The position numbers and the translations under genes are program-made. The notes beneath the pieces were generated by a model. The model saw only the letters and a program-made list of their open reading frames with translations, was not told the origin of the DNA and searched no databases. A DNA stretch of 64,000 nucleotides, taken from contig CM063258.1 in the NCBI GenBank assembly GCA_032158295.1, positions 3,430,001 to 3,494,000 on the forward strand, written 5' to 3'. This DNA is from Pycnopodia helianthoides. Lineage: Eukaryota > Echinodermata > Asteroidea > Forcipulatida > Asteriidae. This document shows positions 1 to 13,000 of this stretch, piece by piece; the stretch's first letter is position 1; every line of letters begins with the position of its first letter.

Positions 1-61
1 AATTGGCGGACCGTATGTATTTCAAGAAGCAAGTCTATGTTATTTTAATCACAACTCACTA

Positions 62-290
62 ATTACAACACACTATAGATAGGTTGCAGTATGACGTAAA
101 TCGGCCATCTAGAACAAACAGTTGTGCGTTTCGTGTGAGAACGGTGTGCAACACGCGCGCATTTCACGAAACTCATTGCAGGATTGGTCAGTGAACAACG
201 CGGGTGCGTTAATAAGTTGAGCGTTTGACGCACCTGCAAGCCAAAATGCACTTTGCCCTTAAAGATGGCGTCTACTTGGAACTATCTATA
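62..290 (-). repeat. Dispersed repeat with AAAGATGGCGTCTAC, copy 1
   Basis: GTTGAGCGTTTGACGCACCT and GCAAGCCAAAATGCACTTTG are shared with 38310-38420; an inverted, diverged form lies at 40425-40640. Confidence 0.6.
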
Positions 291-730
291 TGCATTTTTT
301 ATGCACGAAACACTCGTATAAAGGAAAAGCAGCAATTTCAAACAGCAAAGTCTTGAGAGACTTGAAGGCAATGTACCATTTCAAAGAAACAGATTCCAAA
401 CGGAATTTGAGCACTATACTAAATTGCTTTGTCTGAAAACAGGTTACCAGCCAAAATATCCGTGCGGTGTACAGCATATTGTTTGTGACCGGTTCCCATG
501 TTCTGTTGGCTTGAAGGTAGGGTACACCTTTGGTCATTACTCAAAAAAATTATAGGCATAAAAACTTACTGGGTAAGAAGCACTGCAGCTGATGATAATG
601 TACACCGTTTTGATAAATGATTCCCTTCAAAGAAATGTGGTTTTAGAGAGAGGGACTCAACAAATGTTCAATCTGAGAAACATTTCTGCATGAAACATTT
701 CTCAGATTGTGTATTCCAATAACGAATTAT
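286..730 (-). mobile_element. MITE-D related fragments
   Basis: TAAGAAGCACTGCAGC, ACATTTCTGCATGAAACATT and GATTGTGTATTCCAATAACG resemble MITE-D internal sequence on either strand; boundaries are unclear. Confidence 0.45.
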
Positions 731-930
731 TCTTCATGCGTGTACAATAACCACTGCATCTCAAAAAGTACCACCGAAATGAAGATATATAGTATTTATC
801 TACATTTATGTAGGATAAATACAATGGAACGGTTTCAAAAACCGAGGTAGAATTTGCCTTTAAAAATGTTAATCTCGGCTTGATAAAGAAAATGGCCCTG
901 GTCACATGTTATTGACACGGCTTGATGTAC

Positions 931-1038
931 CTTTTCCAGCAGGGCATCAGAGTCCAACTGCTCCTTTAAGACCTCCGATAACCCTTCAAACACAATGGGA
1001 GCATCTTGCCTGTTACACAGATCATTCATGACATGGCC
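931..1038 (-). CDS. ABCA2: ABCA2-like exon 8 (last one in the window)
   Basis: The acceptor TCTCTCACAG is followed by GGC CAT GTC. It encodes GHVMNDLCNRQDAPIVFEGL and then SEVLKEQLDSDALLEK, parallel to ABCA2 DAVCSGQ and LSAELRNQLD. The likely donor is GAAAAG/GTACAT, phase 0, 36 codons. The next exon lies beyond the left edge. Confidence 0.78.
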
Positions 1039-4000
1039 CTGTGAGAGAGAAATTAACAATTTAAAGGGGCACTACACTTAGACACAAATAAATTTATCAA
1101 CATTTTTTATTTTATTTTTTTTGAAATGCATTGATCTTTTACACAGGCACTTTGAATATTATGCTGCTTAAGAAATCACACAATCTTGATGTAAACAATT
1201 ATTAATTAAAGTAATAAACCGCAATGAAAACTGACCGGGTACATTTAAAATAATTTTGGGTTGAACAAAGAAAAAAAAACACTACAGCTCCAGTCCATTT
1301 TTCTCTGTTCAACACAAAATTATCTAAAATGTACCAAGTCGATTTCTCTTGTGGTTTATTTTTTGATATTTGATATAAAAAAGTTGAATCCCCTTAAGGT
1401 AATCCTTCTCCTGTCGCTTAATTGTATGGAAAACTTGGGTGTGATCCCTAGTTATGCGGCAGGTACGAGTTGAATGGCTTCTGACTATCACCCCTAAAAA
1501 CAAAAGATATTGACAAAACAGGGAGACCGCCAACAGTAGGGCTAGATAGCTCAGTTGGTAGAGTGCCAGCACGTTAATCCGGAGGTTGCAGGTTCAAATC
1601 TCGCTCTAGTCAATTTTTTCTATGTTCAACCCAAAATGAAATGATCATTTTAGTGATCTTGTAATGAATTTTTTTAAATAGCATTCTCGAGTTTTGATGG
1701 TTTCACAGGTTCAAATGTCATGGCGTAGGTTCAAATCCCGCTCTAGTCAATTTGTCTTTGTCCAACCCAAAATGAAATAATTACTTAGTGATCTTGTAAC
1801 AAATTTTTAAAGTGGCATCTGTTGAGTTTCGATGGTTTCCCTTGTAAGGCTGATTACAAGGAAATCAAGACGACAATAACAAAAGAGAAGAGACTTTAAT
1901 TCCATACAAGCACAATACTGTTACTGTTTGAACAAACAATTGCTGCTTTGATTGTCTCAGGCGTACATGTAGAAAGAAGGCCAAATAAAAAAACTAACAA
2001 GTTTAGCGTCCCGCCTGCTTCCTTTTTGAGAGGCCGCCTCCTTTTTTTTCTTCTTCTTCTTCTTTAAACGATCAATTTTTTTGATCTCTGACAAAAAAAA
2101 AAAATTCTAAAATACATAACATTGTATTTTTTTACAATGAAAAAACTGGCAACCATCTTGAAAAATAGCCCGGTGGTTGTCTTACAAAATGTGTCGGGCG
2201 GCCATTAAGAAAGAAAAAAAGCCTGCCTCCTCTTTTTTTCAAAAAGGCAGGATGCTAAACATTTTTTGGGGGGGGGGGCCTAAGAAATTTAAGGAAATTA
2301 GAAAAAAAATATATACGTGAAAAACAATGGGAAATACAAGATGTCACTGCTAATGTTTTTGGCAACAAACTTAAACAAAACATTTATTCCTCGAGGCTTG
2401 ATCGTCCTTCTTGTGCGAGCAGATAATGATTGGAGCATCAAGGAAATTGTGGCATAAAAACGATTAAAGTTTTTTGTTTTTGTTAGTCTTATTATTATTA
2501 TTATTATTTTATTATGTTTTTCTGGTAATGAAACCAAGGATGCCTCATAAGTGAACTTAATCACTGTAGCTAGCAAGCCCGAGGAAACCTGTAAACAAGG
2601 CTGCTTGCTATGTTTAACCAGAAAACGGGTTAACCCCTACTCTTCCATGATAAGTGTTCTGGGTTCCTTTAAGTGCACTACCAATCCTAGTACACAGGAC
2701 CTACAGCTTAATGTCCCATTTGAAGGACAAAGCAACTACATGTACATGGTTCTGCCAAGGATTTCTTTAGTGGTGGAAAAATGTTTCCCTGGAAACCATT
2801 GCGAAGATGGATCAGTTACACAGTGGATCATATAAATAGACTCAAATCAAAGAAGTACTCAAAATGAATGGCTTCAGATACCATTTTTACTGTAAATACC
2901 CAATTTTACATTTCGCTTAAAACCTTTGAAAGGAAATTGCAAGTGTCATTTAAAGATTTGGAAAATGTGTGGTGGTCGGAAACAGAGAAAATTCTGCCAG
3001 TGGTAGTTGGGGGAATCCTGAGTGCCGGGCGGGTTTTCCGGCACCGACCACTGTGGGCAGAACCCTGCATGTATGGCAAAGTATCTTGCTCAAGTAAAAA
3101 AGTGCAACGACCACTCTCTGCTGATCAGAAACACAAGAGCTTAAGTTTGGTGCTCTAAACCACTTGGCTATGACACAACATGTTTTGATACAGATATAAA
3201 AAATAAAAAAACACAAGCTGTTTGAACTCACCGAGTTATTTAATTGTCCAGTATCGGTGTCGTAGAGTGCTGTGATAATGTCTTTATTGCACATGACGTC
3301 CTGTAGTTCAGCAGGGCCAAGCAGCACCCTCTGCAATAGAGAAGTCAGGGTAACAGACTAAAGTAAGGCCGGAAATCCATGTGTCTTTCATGCATTGTGC
3401 GTAAACGCGCCATGCGTAAAAATGAAAATATCTGCCAAGCAACACACATAGATTCCATGTACCCGTATTGCGTACTGCGTTATCCGTTAAATGATATGCA
3501 CTGCTTGGCGCGTATTTCTATTTGAAAGGAGTGTGCATTACGCATTACGCACAACACATGACAATCACATAGATTTCTAACTTTCGTTGGGGGCTTCTTA
3601 AAGGTTTGTATAACATTGGTAAGATTGAAAAATACCAATGTTCCAATGTTTTCCAACTTTGAAAATTAAAGGTTGGTGCTTGGGGGGGGTGGGGGGATCA
3701 GTACGAGTGCAAAACGAGAAGCCCTTAAGGCGTGGGTCCAGGAACATTTTGATTGTACATGCTTTGTGATGTACTCTGAGGGGATTCCTGATGGCCACTT
3801 CCTCCTGACTTCTTTGAGCAAAAAAATCAATCTCCCGTGCATTACTGTGTAGCAGCAATAGACCCTTCCCATGAAATATGCAAATTGAACATCGCGCGTG
3901 CGCACTCTCCCTACTGGTTGGCAAAATGAGTGACCATCGCGCCTTTTTGCATGGGACTGATGGTGGCGTGACGCACACGCGTTTGTGCGTCTGTCTTGTG

Positions 4001-7000
4001 CACAACTCTATGGCGTTTGCCAACCAGCAGCGTCTGTACGCATGCGTGAATGTAATTAGCATATTTCATGGGAAGGGTCTATTAAGGCAACGCACGCTCA
4101 GTTAAAAATAACAATAATACGCATTTCATCTATGTTGCTTTATCACGCCTGGAGGGCGCCTCAAAGCACTCATCATTTTGTCCACAAGGTATGCGGAGCT
4201 ATCTTTGAAATATAAGACCCATTTATTTACATAGCACTATGTAATGGTTTACAAAGTGCAGTGGCGCAATCTGCAGCCAACCATAGCAGAAACACTGGAG
4301 TGAACCCCTTCTCTTAATGACAAGTGTACTGGGTTCTTTAATGTGCATTACAGAACACACCGGACCGGACCACTGGCTTTACGTCACATCTGAGAAGGAC
4401 GAAGCAATAATGGTTAAGTGTCTTGCTTAAGGAGACAAGTGTCACAGAACGGGACTCGAACCCACGCTCTGCTGATCGAAAACACAAGAGCTTGAGTCCA
4501 GTGCGCTTGACCGCTCGGACGTGACACGCCACAGTTAGACACAAACCACATCTTTATATAATTTGACTCCCAAAATGGCAGACCATCGGGGCAGACTTTA
4601 GCCATTTGAGAGGTCAGGGGTCGATTTCACAAAGCACTAAGATTCATCGTAAGATGAGTTATCAGTATTACCATAGTGATTTGTATTGTGACATCACTCT
4701 TTGCTAAACAACTGCGATGGATTTGCAGTTACAATCAGTCTGAACTCTTTGTGAAATCGAGCCCAGTGCAAGTAGTCAATAGTTGGGCGGTTCCCCGGTA
4801 TGGTGACCAGCACTTAACTAACTCTATAAATGTATCAGAGAGGTGAGTATCCAGATTGATGCTCTCGACTTGTTATGTTGACATCTGTTATTGATTCTAA
4901 CAAATTTCAACACTTTGTCATTAAATTTTTTTTCAGAAGCCAGATTGCTGATACCTGTGTCAATGTAATGCGAGTCACAATGGAATTGCCTGTAACATTT
5001 TTGAACATGGAAGTGAAAAGTTTCAATTTCATAGAGCGCTTAATAGTCTACTAGAACATCAGCATCATAGCGCTAAGAAACGTAGTATTAAGCGCGGTAT
5101 GAATATCATTATTATATTATTATTAAGCACAAAAGTAGCAGAGACAAAAACATTATGCTTACCAGATTAAGGTTACCAGCCAAAATACCATGTAAGATGT
5201 ACACTTTTAAACTGGTATACTGCACATTTTTTATGAGCAAAAAACTGGTAAGTATTACTTTCTGCTTAAGCAGCTCTATGAAATTGCGCCCTGGCACTAG
5301 AAGAAAACAACAACAACAACGACTCTACCTTGTACTGCTTTGTAAGCTTCACGGCAGCATCGTGGTTTGTGCCGTTGCGCGACGGACCGAAATCCGGATC
5401 CTGCTGCAGCTTGGCGAGGAGCGCCACCGGCTGCAGCGTCAGCAAACCCAGCAACCCGTCGCTGCTGTACAGCTGATCGCTGGGCAGCCGCTTGAAGACC
5501 GCCCCGCAACACTGGCTGAGGAGCCGGTGGTCGAGGAACGTCTTGAAGTCGGTGATGTTGTAGGTCCCGTTGAAGGGCGTTGGGGTGCTCTCAGGGTGGT
5601 ATCCATACAGCAAGTTGAAGAGCTACGGAGAATTTTCGTAAATGTTTCTTCAAAAAGTTGAATTATTATTCTAATAATAATAATAATATTCGGTTTTTAT
5701 ATAGCGCTTTATACACCATGTCTCAAAGCGCTTCCAACATTAGGGCTACGATACAAATCCATATCAAAATTTTCTCATTTTTTGAATATTTTTTTTCTGG
5801 GAAGTTGTCAATCACAAGGTCGTAATTAAAAAAACGCAAGCTACTCAAGGTGACGGATAAAAAGTGGGAAAAGGGTGTAACAGAAAAGGATGTTTATTTT
5901 CTTTTTGTAACAACATTCCATTGTTCACCAAAACACTTTGTTTGTGTTTTTTTTCTTTGTCGATTCTTGTCATTTTTACATGAGGGAGAATTAGAAAAGA
6001 AAATCATTTTCTAACGAAAGAATGGAGTAAGAAAAATCTAAAAGTAGAGAGATGACCTTTTTTTGAAGGTAGTTAACAATCACAAGGTAGTAAAAAAAAA
6101 AAAATCTTTTTGTTATCGCACAATACTCCACAGCTCACCAAAACATTTTGTTTGTGTTGTTTCTCTTTGACGATTCTTGTAGTTTTACATGTGGGCAGAC
6201 TTAGAAAAGAAAAATATCCGTCAAGCAGTAACAAATGACCAGCTGGGTTACCAGCTAAAATATGGCAGCAGTATTCACATAACAGGACGATTTTTTAGGT
6301 GTGAACAACAACAAATTGAGTAGAGAAGGATTGGAAAACTGCAACCGGACGTCCGATTTTACCTCGGTGACGTTGAGCTTTTTGTCCAGAATTTGATGAG
6401 CGTCTGATCTCGGTATACTGAGGTTTCTGACAAAGTAGGATTCCAGATCGCTCGCATTCTTCAGAATGTCCCCAAACTGAAGTCTGCAACAACAAAAAAT
6501 AGCAATAGAATAAACAAAAATGAAGTTGGCAAATTGAAATACGGAAAGCAAAAGTTGGGAACATCTTGTCTTTACACATGGCAGTTTTTCAGGCAGAAGT
6601 TTTTCTCGTACAATAAAATATAACATTGTACTCAGGCATGTTGGATGATACATACAAAAATACACATTGAATAGAGTGGTAAAAATATAAGTACATTCTA
6701 AAAGTATCCAATTTATATGTAAATCTGTGATCAAAAAGTACGTTTTACAAGTTTTTTTCTTACCAATTCTGTAATGTTCCTTTAATTTATTTCCATTTGA
6801 CTGCTTCTGTTTCACTTGTATACCTGTTTTTTTGTGTGTTGTCATGTCATTTAGCCTTCGAGAAAGACTCTGCTAGGGTCGAAACGTGAGGCCATTAAAA
6901 AATTAACCTATTTCTTGCATTATACCAAGGCCCTTTTGGTTGCTAAGCAGTTTGCAATGTTCAGCTAATTCTATTTTCTACGGTTAACTCTTTCATGCGC

Positions 7001-9970
7001 CCACCGGTCACTAGCGACAGGATTAAATCCCTGCAGAAAAAATTGTTGTAAAATGAAAAAATGAAGATCCCACAACCACACAGTTTGCAGACTGGGAATG
7101 AGGACTCTTGAGGGTGCTAATGTGACTATCTTTTTCTTTCTTTCTTTCTTTTTTACTGTTTTTTTTGGGGGGGGGGGCCAGATTTGCTAAAATTTAGTTA
7201 ACAATTATTGTGTCCTTATGTTTAATTTATCACTAAAAGAAATGGTGCATGAAAGGGTTAAAGACACTGGACACCTTTGGTAATTGTCAAAGACCAGTCT
7301 TCTCACTTGGTGTATCTCAACATTATGCACAAAATAACAAACCTGTGAAAATTTGAACTCAATTGGTCGTCGAAGTTGCGAGATAATAATGGAAGAAAAA
7401 ACACCCTTGCCACACGAAGTTGTGTGCTTTCAGATGCTTGATTTCGAGACCTCACGCGTGAGGTCTCAAAATCAATTCAAATATTTTACTGAGAAATTAC
7501 TTCTTTCTCAAAAACAACGTCACTTCAGAGGGAGCCATTTCTCACAATGTTTTATACTATCAACAGCTCTCCATTGCTTGTTACCAAGTAAGTTTTTATG
7601 CTAACAATTATTTTGAGTAATTCCCAATAGTGTCCAGTGCCTTTAATAAATTATTACAATTTTAATTATTTGAATACTCAACCACGATGTAACGTGTTCC
7701 ACTAGAATCCAAATCAAACAGATTCGACAAACCTTGAGCGTCTACAAAGTGTTGCTCTATGGATCCCCCATCCCCGATGAGTTGATGAAAGGCCTCCAGC
7801 TCTACGGCTATATGCTCCAAGGAGAAGTCGTCGTTGAACAGATTGTTCTCTCTGACCACCTTGTCGAGTTGAATCAGGAAGTCTCCAACCCTGATGATGT
7901 ACAAAAATATGAAGCCACAATTAGCAGTTTGTCGTTAGAAAGAATTGGCGATCATTTGAAGGGGCTAGGTTCCAGGGTAAAATTCAGTTTTGTGATCCAC
8001 TCATTTTTGCAATCCATAGAGTCCTTACAATGACTGACACATTTCATGAAGTAATGGTACATTTTTTTTATTTGCTGGTTTTTTGAAGAGGGCGTTCACT
8101 CCAAAACCTCTTGTTTTCAAGAAACCATTATAAAGTAAAAAAGAATATTTCATTTTTTTGTTCAAAGGCATGTGGACAACATTGGCTATTGTCAACGACA
8201 AGTGTCCATACTTTGTGTGAAGCAACCGTAGAGTTATAAAATAGAACTAGAGGGAGCCCTCTTTGTTACACACACGTAACCGCGCTGTCCCACCATGGGC
8301 ACGAATCCCTATCGGTAATTTATATAATACATAACACGTACGACCCACGGGTTGGCCTAAGCAGGGCAACTGCCTCTCAAATTCGCGTACAGTGGGAAAA
8401 TTCGGGCACAGCAAGAAGAAGAAAAAATAGAACAGAGAAAGTAAAAAAGACTTTTAGTCCGGTGTTAGAAATTGGTATTTACCATGTAATGTTTTTATCT
8501 GCGTCAAATTTTGAGAAAATCAACCCCTCTGCCACACCTCCCCCTTTAAACAAAGAGTACCCATACGCCCCTGAATTACATAAATATACATCAGAGCTGC
8601 CTACAGTTGCATCTTGCAATCAGGGAGATATTGTACAACAATCAGGGAGCTATTCAGAACTTTACATTCAACATAACAAGGACAAAGTTTCCATAATAAC
8701 AGGGAGATTATCACAGTTGTTCATCAGAACATGGAAGATTGGTTATTTTCAGGGGACTTTCTGCAGAGTCAGGAGAGTCGGCAGCTCTGGTACACCATGT
8801 CCACGTACAAAATGTCGGGTGCGTGAACTGGTGTGTGACCTGTGTTTATACGATGGGTCAGGCCATTTTCTCAATGGCCAAACAATGCTTCTCGTCAGGC
8901 CGTGTCCAATTGTTTTGTTCAATAATAATAATGAATCATTCTTGTATAGCGCATATCACATTCACAGAGAGAAGTCTCTATGCGCTTCAAGATGAAAACA
9001 GAGAAGTTAAAGTAAGAAAATAGAGACAAGTACACGAAGGAAAATTTAGTTGACACAGTAAGAAATGCTGAAGGCTATTGCAAAAAAAAATGTGTTCGCC
9101 ATATAGTTCTATGACTAAATATAGCGACATGTATGGCAGCCACGTTTACACATAGATATGAAATAATGATGTACAGTTGTACATGTACATGTACACAATC
9201 GATTCGATGACACATGTAAATGATGCGACGTGAAAAACTACAGTTCTCAGAACGAATGCACTCTTCCGAAAAGCAACCATAAAATTTACAATCCATTTGT
9301 GATACATGATAGCTAGGTATCAATTTCTCAAAAAAATGACAGGTTTGGAATATATTTGTAATAATTGTTTAGAGTTGGTCTTGTATTTCATTGTTCCTAG
9401 TGTATCTTTGTATTACAACTTTTTGAAATTGTAAAGGGCATCGGGGGATCTGTGATCCGTAATGCGCTATAAAAACGCTATTTCATTAATATTAATATTA
9501 TTATCAAGCACGATATTTGGTCTTTAGAAAAAAAGTATTAACATTTGATTGAGTACAAGGGCTGTCCTACATGAACGTGTGGTGCTTTATTAGAATTTTC
9601 AGGTTGTTTAATCGCAGTTTTTCAGATTTTTCCGAGGGCAAAAACAAAATTGGAAATCAGACTTAAGTAGGAAAAATATCACGACCGTATTATATGACAA
9701 ATAATAATATCCAAAAAGAGAAATTCCAACAGTTTTAAATACACGTACTGCATCTCTTTGGAACTCCTTGCCTGGTGCATGTTTCCCTCCATCCTACAAT
9801 CTAGACTGTATTAAGAGAAATATCAATTCCTACCTTCAGCTCCCCCCCCCCTTCCCCCTCACTCCACCCCCCCCCCCCCCCCGAGTTATTGTCTTCTTTA
9901 TTTTTCTTCTTGTAGCCCCTTACAAAGATTGGCTTTCCGGCAAACTTGCATTAAAGAAATATATAATAAT

Positions 9971-10005
<35 letters not shown>

Positions 10006-13000
10006 GAATTTTTCAGGGGACAGCTGTAGTCATGGAGACAGAATTATCCAAACTCAGGGGATACCTTTTACTGACAAATTCATACAAAAAAATCCTCAAC
10101 ATAAAAACTAAAACATAACAAACATTTTTTTTGTAAACCACTCTCTCGTCAAGCTTAAATGCCTATGCATTTACAAAAATAGGTGAAAGTGTCAGTCACA
10201 CCCCCCCCCCCCAATAATCAAGGTCGGGATTTGTCTGTTAGAAGGATGGATCTTAAAGGCACAGTACACCTTTGGTTTTATGGAACCGTTCTGTTGTTTT
10301 AATCCTATGTAAACGTCAGGGTTCTGCCCACAGTGGTCGGTGCCGGAAAACCCGCCCGGCACTCAGGATTCCCTAACCACCACTGGCAGAGTTTTCTCTG
10401 TTTCCGACCACCACACATTTTCCAAATTTGTAAATTACACTTGCAATTTCCTTTCGAAGGTTTTCAATGAAATGTAAATGTGGTATTTACCAGTAAAAAT
10501 GGTATCCAAAGCCATTCATTTTGAGTACTTCTTTGATTTCAATCTATTTATCATGATCTACCATGTAATTAACATATCCATCTCGGAGATGGTTTCCAGG
10601 GAAACATTTTTCCACCACTAAAGAAATCCTGGGCAGAACCCTGAAATGTAGACGTATACAATAAAACTAACCCGTGAAAATTTCATTCCAAAAGGTGTTG
10701 GCGTTTTTTGAGATGTGGCTGAATATCTGGAGCGCTTTATGTCCACGCAGGGAGAATAATCCGGAATAGGACTACACCATCTGTGAAATGTTTCATGCAT
10801 GAAACGTTTCTCAGATTGAAATTGTTTTGAATCCCTCTCTCTAAAAACCACATTCCTTGGAAGGGAATCATAATTTCTCAAAATAAGATACTTTAGCAAC
10901 AGCTGCTTCTTACCGAGTAAGCTTTTATGGTCGTTAAATTTTTTTGAGTAAATACCAAAGGTATACCCTCCGTTTAAAGGCCCTGTACACTATTGGTAAG
11001 ATCGAAAAACACAATGTTCACAGATTCACACATAACTTACACCATTTAAAGTAAGTAATGGTAGAAAGGGTTCCTTAAAGTATTTCTGCCTAAAATGCTA
11101 TCGTTTCTGAGAAACGAGTAAAACAACAGTAATTATCGCGCGTGATAATTTGAAAAAACAGAAAACACATAAGATCTCTTTTCACTGTTTTCTCGTGACC
11201 TCGATGACCAATTGAGCTCAAACTTTCACAGGTTTGCTTGTTCATGCATATGTTTAATCACACAAAATGTGGACACTGATTTTGAGCTGTTACCAAAAGT
11301 GTACAATACCTTTAAGTGATAACAAATATATAGTGGTGGCACTAGACCTGTTTATCTGGGGGGGGGCAAGAGGGGGGCAAACTAAAATTTAGGGGGGGCA
11401 AACAAAAGTCTATAATGTACTGTATAAGCCTACAATTCACTCCAGAAATAAGATTTTGCACTGTGTGAATGTGACGTGTTGTGCGAACTGCGTGTACAAT
11501 GGCTGCTTGCGGTTTTGGGCAGACAATGCATTTCTATTTGTAGCAAGTTTCCAAGCTTGTACAGATAAATAAATCCACATTTTATTAACATTGACGGAGA
11601 TGGAAAGTGTATTGGGCTTTTTTGATGGTGCCAGCTAATTATGATGGATGAAACTGAGTTTATTATTTACAGCGCAAACAACATTGTAACAAATTGGGTG
11701 CAATCGTTTGGGATTAAACTCAATTTCCGCCATCGGGGAAAAAACTGGGGGGGGGGCAAAAAAAATTACTGGGGGGGCATTTGCCCCCCCCCCCCCCCCC
11801 CCGTAGCGCCGCCGCTGCAAATATACTGGAAAGCTGACAGACTTATATATTGGGTGACGGATTTCAGTGGCATTTGTTTTTCTATTATCAATGAGCAAAG
11901 AAACAAACGAGTCAAACTGTGTATGTGTAAATCTGGAAGAGGGGCCCCAAGGTCAAATTCAGTTTTAGTGATGCACTCATTTTCCCAATAGATAAGAGTC
12001 CTTATGAAAATAGAGAAAAAATAACAAGCCTCTAACCTCATGCTAAGATGGTGTAAAACATCGCTGTGTTTGATACCCTTTGAGTGCAATTTGTGGGTCA
12101 AAATCCAAAAACCCTCGATGACGTAACATTTCAAATAAAGTGGTCTGTACATTTTTGTGGAGAGAATTTTCAGTTCATTCCTGAATCTTCGATGATATTC
12201 AATTTGAGCGGCATTGAACTTGAGCATTATGACTGACGCAATAACTCCTCTTTAAAATGTTCGGACAGATTTTGTTTTTTGCTGTCCGATGACGTCATGT
12301 TTTCAAACCTTGCTCTGGAAGAGTTTCAAATAAAATGATATTTTACACCATTTTGACGTGAGGTAAGAGACTTGCAACTTTTTCCCCACTTTCCTTAAAG
12401 GAACATTACAGAATTGGTAAGAAAAAAACTTGTAAAATATACGTTTTGATCACAGCTTTACATAAAACTTACACGATCTAATGATGATGATAGCAAAAAA
12501 CATCCCTTGAAATATTTCTGTCTGAAATGCCATATTTGATGAGAAATGAATAAACTAATTTTCCGATTGGAGTTTATCGCTCAGTGAGCGTTTTATTCAT
12601 TTGTTGAATCTATATGATATCATGCAAATGTGTAATCGGTTTTTCACTATTTTCTCGTGACCCAGATGGCCGATCGATCTCAAACTTCTACAGGTTTGTC
12701 AGTTTATGTATATGGTGGATTACATAAAGTGCTTACACTGCCAGCAACCGTTTTGTTAGCAAAAAAACAATTCTGTAATGTTCCTTTAAGACTCTATCCA
12801 TTGGAAAATGAGTACATCACAAAAACTCAATTTGACCTGGGAGCTCCTCTTCAAAGTCAAAGTACATCGATTACAAAGTTCATGCCCTGAACACTAACAG
12901 CCCTACAGTAGCATAACTCATTAACTTGTGTACTCAGAATTGTTCATTTTTTTGTACGGAACATCCTCATATCAACGCAAACAAACAGCTCTGCATAACA

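Noticed and set aside
1540..1612. tRNA-Asn-like sequence with A and B boxes
   Set aside because: Imperfect stems, and the same segment recurs with identical flanks at 20795 and 59520, so it is a SINE head and not a tRNA gene.
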